Source: Actinobacteria bacterium UBA4426
GTDB taxonomy: Bacteria > Actinomycetota > Actinomycetes > S36-B12
Direction of reading: 5' to 3'
Assembly: GCA_002390705.1 (NCBI GenBank)
Contig: DGQA01000007.1
Location: 1-64,000, forward strand
Length of the DNA stretch: 64,000 nucleotides
Below, one piece after another: positions 57,811 to 64,000 of this stretch (position 1 is the stretch's first letter; each line of letters opens with the position of its first letter). The notes under the pieces were generated by a model that was given only the letters and a program-made list of their open reading frames with translations, was not told the origin of the DNA and ran no database searches. The position numbers and the translations under genes were made by a program.

Positions 57811-58677
57811 TCATGGTCGCGATCCGAAATCTTGAACGAGCCACCTGAAATCACTCCTAGTTGGGTCAGAGTCGAATGTGTGGGTCCGGGTGAGGTCCGA
57901 ACGTGCAGTAGCTGCAGCGCTGGCGCACGAATCCAATGACACATGTGCGGTGATATTGACTTTGCCATTGGGTACGGGGCGGACCGATCTACCGTGTTGG
58001 TATCCCGCCAACGTGCCGGCATCCCACAATCCTTGGGATCTTTGAGCCAACGAATGTGAGTAGTCGATCGCAATTGCCCGGCCAGTGCCAAAAATATTTA
58101 CTAGCTGGATCCACGTGTGGTCTCGAGTCGTTCCGATCTCTCGACGAGCGCGTGGCACCGTAGCCGGCCACCAGAGTTCAAGCCAATCCAGCTCTGGCCC
58201 GGATAAAGGCTTGCCTAATTTTTCGTGCCCAGATTCTGGGTCAACAAGCACGATGCGTGGGGTCAGGGACTCGTCATATTCGACAACGGTTGCAGGGATA
58301 TCGTCAAGGAGTTCGTGGGCGATCACTATTCCACATTCTTTTCGAATCGCGATGTGCCGAATATCACCACTGGAGACATCAAAAACTTGTGTATTCCAGC
58401 GAAGCCCATGGCCAGCGATTAACGTGTTTAGGGACGAAATAAGTGAGCCATCGGATCCACCGGAATCAAGGATCAAGAACTCGGCCGGTGATCCGCAGTT
58501 TGTGTAGGCCTCGAATAGATAAGGAAATATTTCTTTGGACAAATCTGGGTGAGATCTCACTGCCGTCTCAAAGTGCTCATAGGGATTTGTTCCCCCGGAA
58601 CCGAACTCACCATAAAAGCTTTTCGGGCCGAAAGATGCGGACTCCCAAGCGTTGATCCACGGAAGGTAAGGGGACAT
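57811..58677 (-). CDS. SAM-dependent methyltransferase, MidA/NDUFAF7 family
   Basis: 288 residues. 'FYGEFGSGGTNPYEHFETAVRSHP' and 'IVIAHELLDDIPATVVEYDE' match the MidA family, whose mitochondrial member NDUFAF7 dimethylates an arginine of the NuoD homologue NDUFS2. The SAM loop is shortened to LDSGGSDGSL. It is the first gene of a two-gene operon with the NuoD-like protein, which makes that protein the probable substrate. A TAACGT box lies eight bases upstream of ATG 58677. Confidence 0.8.
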   Translation of the reverse strand: MSPYLPWINAWESASFGPKSFYGEFGSGGTNPYEHFETAVRSHPDLSKEIFPYLFEAYTNCGSPAEFLILDSGGSDGSLISSLNTLIAGHGLRWNTQVFDVSSGDIRHIAIRKECGIVIAHELLDDIPATVVEYDESLTPRIVLVDPESGHEKLGKPLSGPELDWLELWWPATVPRARREIGTTRDHTWIQLVNIFGTGRAIAIDYSHSLAQRSQGLWDAGTLAGYQHGRSVRPVPNGKVNITAHVSLDSCASAAATARSDLTRTHTFDSDPTRSDFRWLVQDFGSRP

Positions 58678-58685
58678 GGGGTATG

Positions 58686-58691
58686 ACGTTA
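58686..58691 (-). promoter_or_regulatory. -10 box of the MidA-nuoD-like operon
   Basis: TAACGT (minus strand) is eight bases before ATG 58677; at most a one- or two-base leader is expected. Confidence 0.35.
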
Positions 58692-58699
58692 GTCACCCA

Positions 58700-58705
58700 T
58701 AGGCT
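58700..58705 (+). promoter_or_regulatory. Leaderless-type -10 box of the DUF2520-panC operon
   Basis: TAGGCT is six bases before ATG 58712; no Shine-Dalgarno. Confidence 0.5.
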
Positions 58706-58711
58706 TTTGAC

Positions 58712-59581
58712 ATGGACTCGCCTCCGCGCTTGCGTATTGGGGTAGTCGGCGCTGGGCGCGTCGGTGCGGTTTTAGGGACGGCTCTTCGCGCAGCCGGGCA
58801 TAACTGCATCGGGGTCAGCGCAGTGTCAGATTTGTCGTGTCTGCGCGCTGCGGCTTTGCTTCCCGGTGTGCCGATCAAGCCAGCAGACCAAGTTGTTGCA
58901 GAATCGGAGCTGCTGATCTTGGCAGTGCCCGATCAGGTTCTACCTGAATTGATTCGTGGGTTTTCTACCAGTGAAGTGTTCGTTCCAGGGCAATTCGTTG
59001 CCCACACTTCAGGTAGCTACGGAATCTCAGTGTGCGATACCGCTCCGCAAATATCGCCCATGGCCATTCATCCGGCAATGACATTTACCGGGACCAGCAT
59101 TGACTTGGCCCGTTTAGTTGACACGCCTTTCGGTGTTACCACCACGGAAATTCTGCGCCCAGTTGCCGAGGCCCTCGTTGTCGAGATGGGTGGGGAACCT
59201 GTTTGGGTCCCAGAAGAGGCGCGGGCGATCTACCACACCGCGATGGTTCTCAGTTCGAATTACCTCAATGTTTTGGTCAACGAAGCCATTTCTCTTTTAG
59301 GTGATTCGGGGATGGAAAACCCTCAACGATTACTGGCGCCATTATTAAGTGCATCACTAGATAATGCCTTGCGCTTAGGAGACAAGGGATTGACGGGTCC
59401 GATAGCTCGAGGAGACCGTGAAGTGATTCGGACACACCTAGAGGCATTACAGGAACGCCCAAGTTCACAAAATGCTTACCGAGCCCTAGCACGGCTGGCA
59501 ACGGATCGAGCACTTGAAGCCGGGGTGCTTTCTGTTGACCAAGCGGCCGACCTTCTCATTGAGTTAGGTGAAACTCCGTGA
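58712..59581 (+). CDS. Rossmann-like DUF2520 protein upstream of panC (Rv3603c type)
   Basis: 289 residues. An N-terminal NAD(P)-binding Rossmann fold (IGVVGAGRVGAVLGTALRAAGH at about 9-30) is followed by a helical DUF2520 domain with 'MAIHPAMTFTG' and 'VPEEARAIYHTAMVLSSNYLNVLVNEA'. The domain order resembles ketopantoate reductase, and its fixed position before panC suggests a pantoate-related dehydrogenase, unproven. The stop overlaps panC by four bases. Confidence 0.85.
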   Translation: MDSPPRLRIGVVGAGRVGAVLGTALRAAGHNCIGVSAVSDLSCLRAAALLPGVPIKPADQVVAESELLILAVPDQVLPELIRGFSTSEVFVPGQFVAHTSGSYGISVCDTAPQISPMAIHPAMTFTGTSIDLARLVDTPFGVTTTEILRPVAEALVVEMGGEPVWVPEEARAIYHTAMVLSSNYLNVLVNEAISLLGDSGMENPQRLLAPLLSASLDNALRLGDKGLTGPIARGDREVIRTHLEALQERPSSQNAYRALARLATDRALEAGVLSVDQAADLLIELGETP

Positions 59582-60411
59582 CAAAATTGATTCACCTTTC
59601 CAGCGAACTTGAGAGAAAAAACGTGGGCAATCGCGCGGTAGTGCCGACAATGGGTGCACTGCATCAAGGTCATCTGGATTTAGTTGATGCGGCGAGAGAG
59701 CGAGTGGGCTTAAATGGTGAAGTTGTTGTTACGATTTTTGTGAATCCCACCCAGTTTGGACACGCTGCAGAATTCGAGCACTACCCAAGAACCTTGGACA
59801 GTGATTTCGAAAAATGTGACACGAGTGGTGTCGACATTGTCTTTGCTCCGAGTGCGGCTCAAATGTACCCGGACGCGGGTGCCCCGTCCGAATATGTAAG
59901 TGTGCAACCGGGGCCGCTGGGCGCAATTTTAGAGGGCGCTGACCGCCCTGGCCATTTCGCGGGGGTATTGACAATCGTCGCGAAACTTTTCAACCTAATA
60001 AAACCCGATTGTGCATTTTTCGGTGAAAAGGATTACCAACAATTAATCCTAATCTCGCAAATGGTGCGCCAATTGAACTTTCCTGTTCAGGTCATTGGCA
60101 CTCCGACGCGTCGCGAGCCGGATGGACTGGCCATGAGTTCACGAAACATGTTTCTTGATTCCGATCAGAGGAGCCAGGCAACTTTGATTTCACAGGCCTT
60201 GGTCATTGCCCAATCGACGGACGGCAGCGTCGCAGAAAAATTGCGCGCTGCACGATTTGTCGTGGACGGTAAAATTGAGACCAGTTACTTGGTGGCCATG
60301 AGCAATGACTTATCCCATGAGCTTGCCGTCACTGACCCAAACCCCGAGGGTCGCCTGCTATATGCGGGAGTTCTGGGGGGCACCCGTTTAATTGACAATA
60401 TGCCAATTTAA
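59578..60411 (+). CDS. panC: Pantothenate synthetase
   Basis: 277 residues. It joins pantoate and beta-alanine with ATP. Motifs: 'VPTMGALHQGHLDLVDAAR', 'FVNPTQFGHAAEFEHYPRTLDSD', 'FFGEKDYQQLILISQMVRQL' and the KMSKS-like 'GLAMSSRNMFL'. Start is GTG 59578 overlapping the DUF2520 stop. panB and panD are not in the window. Confidence 0.96.
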   Translation: MTKLIHLSSELERKNVGNRAVVPTMGALHQGHLDLVDAARERVGLNGEVVVTIFVNPTQFGHAAEFEHYPRTLDSDFEKCDTSGVDIVFAPSAAQMYPDAGAPSEYVSVQPGPLGAILEGADRPGHFAGVLTIVAKLFNLIKPDCAFFGEKDYQQLILISQMVRQLNFPVQVIGTPTRREPDGLAMSSRNMFLDSDQRSQATLISQALVIAQSTDGSVAEKLRAARFVVDGKIETSYLVAMSNDLSHELAVTDPNPEGRLLYAGVLGGTRLIDNMPI

Positions 60412-60426
60412 GGAAATGAAGACCAG

Positions 60427-62064
60427 ATGAGCAAAATTCATATTCCCCGCTGGCTGACTTCAGACCCACCCGGTTGGGAGATTGACTCAGATGTCATTGT
60501 GATTGGGTCGGGCGTTGCGGGTCTCTCGGCTGCAATTCATGCGCGGGCGGCTGGGCGAAAAGTTGTGATCCTGACCAAGGCCCAGATAGATGAAGGGTCA
60601 ACCCGATGGGCCCAGGGTGGTATTGCCGCTGCAATGTCGGAGGACGATTCCCCTTCACAGCACCGTGACGACACCGTCGCTGCCGGCGCCGGCCTGTGTA
60701 ACCCGCAAGCAGTTGAAGTGTTGGTCACAGAAGGCCCGCAAGCCGTTCGCGACCTGATCTCGCTGGGTGCCAACTTTGATCGTGAGCCCAGCGGTGCGAT
60801 CTCCCTCACAAGGGAAGGCGGGCATAAGCGTGATCGCATTGCCCACGCCGGTGGAGATGCAACAGGTGCAGAAATTTCCCGCGCATTGGTTTCTGCGGTA
60901 CTTAATGATCCGGGTATTGAAATTATTGAAAATGCACTCGCGCTAGATCTGATTACTGATGCACATGGTGCGACGCAGGGAGTGACTCTGCACGTGATGG
61001 GCTCGGGCCAACGAGATGGGATTGGGGCGGCACTGGCGCCAGCAGTGATTTTGACTACCGGCGGTTTTGGCCAGGTCTTCGGACAGACCACGAATCCATA
61101 TGTTTCGACCGGTGACGGAATCGCACTCGCACTGAGGGCAGGCGCGGTCATTGCGGACCTTGAGTTTGTGCAATTTCATCCCACCGTTTTGTGGCTAGGT
61201 CCCCTTGCTCAGGGACAACAGCCGCTTGTCAGTGAGGCGGTGCGTGGCGAGGGCGCGAAGCTCCTTGATCCTGACCTACAACCGTTCATGCCATCAGTGC
61301 ATGAACTGGGCGATCTAGCTCCACGAGACATTGTTGCAAAAGAAATTATGAAAAAGATGCGGGCTTTCGGGTCTGCGCATGTGTGGCTTGATGGACGCGC
61401 GCTCGGCGCTGACACGTGGGTGCGCAGATTTCCCACGATTCTTGCCAGTGCTCGCTCACGTGGAATCGATCCAGTTACTGACTTGATACCGGTGGGTCCT
61501 GCGCAGCACTATGTTTCTGGTGGGGTTGTAACCGACCTATTTGGACGTACCAAAATTCCGGGGCTTTATGCAGCGGGTGAAGTTGCGTGCACCGGTGTCC
61601 ACGGGGCTAACCGACTCGCATCTAATTCACTACTGGAAGGGCTGGTGTATTCCCGGCGGATTATGACGGCAATAGCGTCTGATCAACTAGAACGCCACAT
61701 CCACGTCGTTGACTCCCCGCAGGATTCATATCTAATCCCGCACCGAGTCAGGCGTGACATGCAAAGTGTTATGGATCGCAATGCCGGGGTCCTTCGAAGT
61801 GAAGCATCACTCACTTATGCGAAGACTTGGCTAGCCAAGATTGAACGCACTGGTGCGCGTGCGTGCACAGAGGATTGGGAGAGCGCTAATTTGTTCACGG
61901 TCTCACAGATTCTGATTGCGAACGCATTGATGCGAGAGGAAACGAGAGGGTCACATTGGCGTGAGGACTACCCCGAGAGCAGCGCCGATTTCCAGGCTCG
62001 GCTAGTTTCACACCGTTCACCCCACGGTGAACTGGTCACTACAACAAGTGGAATTGGGATCTGA
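60427..62064 (+). CDS. nadB: L-aspartate oxidase
   Basis: 545 residues. It is a FAD enzyme making iminoaspartate for NAD synthesis. The dinucleotide motif VIGSGVAGLSAAIHARAAGR lies near residue 26; 'GSTRWAQGGIAAAMSEDDSPSQHRDDT', 'EFVQFHPTVLW' and 'CTGVHGANRLASNSLLEGLVY' are typical. It overlaps nadC by one base (TGATG). No nadA is present in the window; it may lie elsewhere. Confidence 0.96.
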   Translation: MSKIHIPRWLTSDPPGWEIDSDVIVIGSGVAGLSAAIHARAAGRKVVILTKAQIDEGSTRWAQGGIAAAMSEDDSPSQHRDDTVAAGAGLCNPQAVEVLVTEGPQAVRDLISLGANFDREPSGAISLTREGGHKRDRIAHAGGDATGAEISRALVSAVLNDPGIEIIENALALDLITDAHGATQGVTLHVMGSGQRDGIGAALAPAVILTTGGFGQVFGQTTNPYVSTGDGIALALRAGAVIADLEFVQFHPTVLWLGPLAQGQQPLVSEAVRGEGAKLLDPDLQPFMPSVHELGDLAPRDIVAKEIMKKMRAFGSAHVWLDGRALGADTWVRRFPTILASARSRGIDPVTDLIPVGPAQHYVSGGVVTDLFGRTKIPGLYAAGEVACTGVHGANRLASNSLLEGLVYSRRIMTAIASDQLERHIHVVDSPQDSYLIPHRVRRDMQSVMDRNAGVLRSEASLTYAKTWLAKIERTGARACTEDWESANLFTVSQILIANALMREETRGSHWREDYPESSADFQARLVSHRSPHGELVTTTSGIGI

Positions 62065-62963
62065 TGCAGTCACACAAAATCAAAAGGGAACTAGCGGACC
62101 AACTTATTGCAGTTGGGTTAAACCCCCTAGATGTTTCCGAGGTCGTGCTTCGAGCCTTGCATGAGGATTGCGATGAAGACGGAGATGTCACCTCGGTTGC
62201 AACTATCGCAGCGGAACAAATGTCGACTTTGGATTTTGTGGCACGTGCGCCGGGAGTAATTGCTGGTATGCCAGTTGCTGCAGCGGTGTTTGCAATCTTG
62301 GGTGGTTCGTCGATGAGCATTTCCACGGTCATCAAAGACGGAGAGAGCGTGCACGCGGGTACCGTTCTTGGATCCGCAGTGGGTTCGACGCGACTATTGC
62401 TGCAAGGAGAGCGCACTGCCCTTAATCTCCTGGGCCATCTCAGTGCGATTGCGACCGCAACGAGAGCTTGGGCCGAAGCTTTAGGCGACTCGACGACCAA
62501 GGTGCGTGATACGCGCAAGACGACTCCCGGGATGCGAACACTTGAAAAGTACGCCGTACGTTGCGGAGGGGGGCTCAATCATCGAATGAATCTCTCGGAC
62601 GCTGCATTAATAAAAGACAATCATGTTGTTGCCGCAGGTGGTGTGGCCCGAGCGTATGAACTTATTAAACAGCGTTATCCCGACTTGTCTGTTGAGGTTG
62701 AAGTTGACTCACTGGATCAACTCGCCGAAGCACTTGAAGTGGGTGCAGATCTAGTGTTGTTAGACAATTTCACAATCGAGGAGCTCAACAGTGCTGTGGA
62801 TTTCACCAGAGGTCGAGCGAAACTCGAAGCCTCAGGTGGATTTACTTTCGACCAGGCAAAGGCGGTGGCAAGTACCGGGGTAGATTTTGTTGCGGTCGGT
62901 GCGATCACCCACTCGGCACCAGTGCTAGATATTGGTGCAGACCTTCGAATGGAGTCCATTTAA
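62064..62963 (+). CDS. nadC: Nicotinate-nucleotide pyrophosphorylase (quinolinate phosphoribosyltransferase)
   Basis: 299 residues. It converts quinolinate and PRPP to nicotinate mononucleotide. 'RDTRKTTPGMRTLEKYAVRCGGGLNHRMNLSD' and 'IKDNHV' form the active site; 'VEVEVDSLDQLAEAL' and 'LLDNF' follow. It overlaps coaX by one base (TAATG), so NAD and CoA synthesis are co-transcribed. Confidence 0.96.
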   Translation: MQSHKIKRELADQLIAVGLNPLDVSEVVLRALHEDCDEDGDVTSVATIAAEQMSTLDFVARAPGVIAGMPVAAAVFAILGGSSMSISTVIKDGESVHAGTVLGSAVGSTRLLLQGERTALNLLGHLSAIATATRAWAEALGDSTTKVRDTRKTTPGMRTLEKYAVRCGGGLNHRMNLSDAALIKDNHVVAAGGVARAYELIKQRYPDLSVEVEVDSLDQLAEALEVGADLVLLDNFTIEELNSAVDFTRGRAKLEASGGFTFDQAKAVASTGVDFVAVGAITHSAPVLDIGADLRMESI

Positions 62964-63721
62964 TGCTGCTGGCAATTGATGTAGGAAACACCAACACCGT
63001 CATTGGGCTTTATGAGGGTCAATCCCTGCATAAGTCCTGGCGAATTAAAACAGATTCAGCCGAGACTGCTGACGAACTGGTATTGACATACCGTGGATTG
63101 TTGCAGCAAGAACCTGATGTCAGCGGAATTGCCTTATGCAGCACGGTGCCGGGGGTCCTGCATCAGATGCGCCTGATGGTCGATCGTTATTTCGCCAATA
63201 TTCCGATCGTGATTGTGGAGCCTGGAATCAAGACGGGGGTTCCCATCCTCACGGATAACCCCAAGGAAGTTGGGGCCGACCGAATCGTCAATACTCTCGC
63301 CGCCCACCACCTTTTTGGTGGTCCCTGTATCGTTGTCGACTTTGGAACTTCAACCAATCTTGACGTCGTGTCACACACGGGTGAGTTCCTGGGCGGCGCT
63401 TTGGCACCCGGTATTGAAATATCGCTGGATGCTCTGGCCGAACGGGCGGCGCAGTTAAGAAAAGTTGAACTTGTGGTACCCCGATCAGTGATTGGCAAGA
63501 ACACGGTTGAAGCACTTCAATCAGGAGTAATTTATGGATTTGCGGGTCAAGTGGACGGGCTAGTCGAACGAATCATTGAAGAAATCGGTCCGGTTACCGC
63601 GGTTGTTGCCACGGGGGGGCTGAGCCAAATCGTAGTGAGCGAATCTCGAACAATTACCCACCACGAACCCGATCTTACTTTGCTTGGCCTAGCACTACTT
63701 TTTGAAAAAAATCAGGTCTAA
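62963..63721 (+). CDS. coaX: Type III pantothenate kinase
   Basis: 252 residues. It phosphorylates pantothenate, the first step of CoA synthesis, using the ASKHA fold. Motifs: 'AIDVGNTNTVIGLYEG' (phosphate 1), 'GADRIVNTLAAH', 'IVVDFGTSTNLDVV' and 'GGALAPGIEISLDAL'. It is the last gene of the DUF2520-panC-nadB-nadC-coaX operon and converges with the HAD gene six bases away. Confidence 0.96.
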   Translation: MLLAIDVGNTNTVIGLYEGQSLHKSWRIKTDSAETADELVLTYRGLLQQEPDVSGIALCSTVPGVLHQMRLMVDRYFANIPIVIVEPGIKTGVPILTDNPKEVGADRIVNTLAAHHLFGGPCIVVDFGTSTNLDVVSHTGEFLGGALAPGIEISLDALAERAAQLRKVELVVPRSVIGKNTVEALQSGVIYGFAGQVDGLVERIIEEIGPVTAVVATGGLSQIVVSESRTITHHEPDLTLLGLALLFEKNQV

Positions 63722-63727
63722 TCGCAC

Positions 63728-64000
63728 CTAGGCATCAAGGGTTTTCGATCCGGCGACTACGCCCAAAACTGTGGCAAGGCCATGAATTGGCCCGGAAGTG
63801 CGCGGAAGAATTAGGGTTCGCATTCCTACAGTGCCGGCTCCACCGTCATCTATCGCGTTGTCGCCGACCATGAGCAAGTGTTCGGGAGCAATGTCGATTG
63901 CCTCACATACGGCAAAAAATATTTCAGGATTGGGTTTGACATAGCCCAATTCGGCGGAAGTGAATGCGTAATCAACGCACTCCGAAATGCCGAGACGGCG
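63728..64000 (-). CDS. HAD-superfamily hydrolase, C-terminal part, cut by the window edge
   Basis: The frame is open from the right edge to the stop at 63728 (about 90 residues). 'FTSAELGYVKPNPEIFF' gives the conserved Lys of HAD motif III, and 'HLLMVGDNAIDDGGAGTVGMRT' is motif IV with the Mg-binding Asp pair. The phosphoaspartate motif I lies beyond the window. Probably a phosphoglycolate-type or nucleotide phosphatase. Confidence 0.85.
   Translation of the reverse strand, partial: RRLGISECVDYAFTSAELGYVKPNPEIFFAVCEAIDIAPEHLLMVGDNAIDDGGAGTVGMRTLILPRTSGPIHGLATVLGVVAGSKTLDA

Noticed and set aside
1..64000. Mobile elements, prophage, CRISPR, toxin-antitoxin loci
   Set aside because: No transposase, integrase, spaced identical repeats or toxin-like gene pairs were seen; the repeats found are protein-domain repeats or short operators.

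Overview
The window looks like the chromosome of a free-living actinobacterium of moderate GC content. The evidence is gene order and family content: a galU-rimJ-GlpR/SepX-like block beside FmdB and 5-formyl-THF cyclo-ligase, an ftsH-folE-folP-folK-DUF3180 run, zincin_2-tilS-hpt, an Rv1069c-type hydrolase, an Rv0428c-type acetyltransferase, and DUF2520-panC-nadB-nadC-coaX. No insertion sequence, prophage, CRISPR array or integrase was seen. Coding density is very high and many genes overlap by 1-8 bases.

Layout. 1-13 kb: miscellaneous housekeeping and envelope genes, namely an SRPBCC protein, a GNAT enzyme, a YdbS/YdbT-like pair of membrane PH-domain proteins, a secreted chitin-type LPMO with two chitin-binding modules, a pair of b5-type heme proteins, two CrcB fluoride channels, folate salvage, galU, rimJ and a GlpR/SepX-like division protein. 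13-22 kb: tRNA-Ala(CGC), a small zinc HNH-like protein, a large membrane alpha/beta hydrolase, a proline-racemase relative lacking both usual catalytic cysteines, an MFS exporter, a Vgb-type beta-propeller protein and an EamA transporter. 22-27.5 kb: divergent oxyR/katG and small membrane proteins.

27.5-47 kb is an almost self-contained island for aerobic carbon monoxide oxidation. It holds coxM-coxS-coxL (CoxL carries the form I AYRCSFR loop), two CoxG proteins, three XdhC/CoxF-type cofactor-insertion proteins (one fused to a YHS domain), two MoxR-VWA (CoxD-CoxE) pairs, and molybdenum cofactor genes (a MocA-like cytidylyltransferase, moaE, moaA, moaD, moeA, moaC, mogA). Right behind coxL-coxG lie five consecutive tiny single-membrane-helix proteins of 75-119 residues that I cannot assign. 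They are the best candidate for an undescribed part of the CO dehydrogenase system, for instance a membrane scaffold coupling the enzyme and CoxG to the quinone pool.

47-64 kb: inorganic pyrophosphatase, a D,D-carboxypeptidase, a zincin_2 metalloprotease-like protein, tilS, hpt, ftsH, a folate operon with a FolP-FolB fusion, a stand-alone NuoD-like protein next to a MidA/NDUFAF7-like methyltransferase, then pantothenate and NAD synthesis (DUF2520, panC, nadB, nadC, coaX) and a partial HAD phosphatase at the right edge.

Expression. By my count about nineteen transcription-unit heads have a TANNNT (or near-match) hexamer 5-8 bases upstream of the start codon and no Shine-Dalgarno sequence, which is the architecture of leaderless mRNA. 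Operon-internal and strongly expressed genes instead have clear AGGAGG-like sites. This pattern also fixes several start codons.
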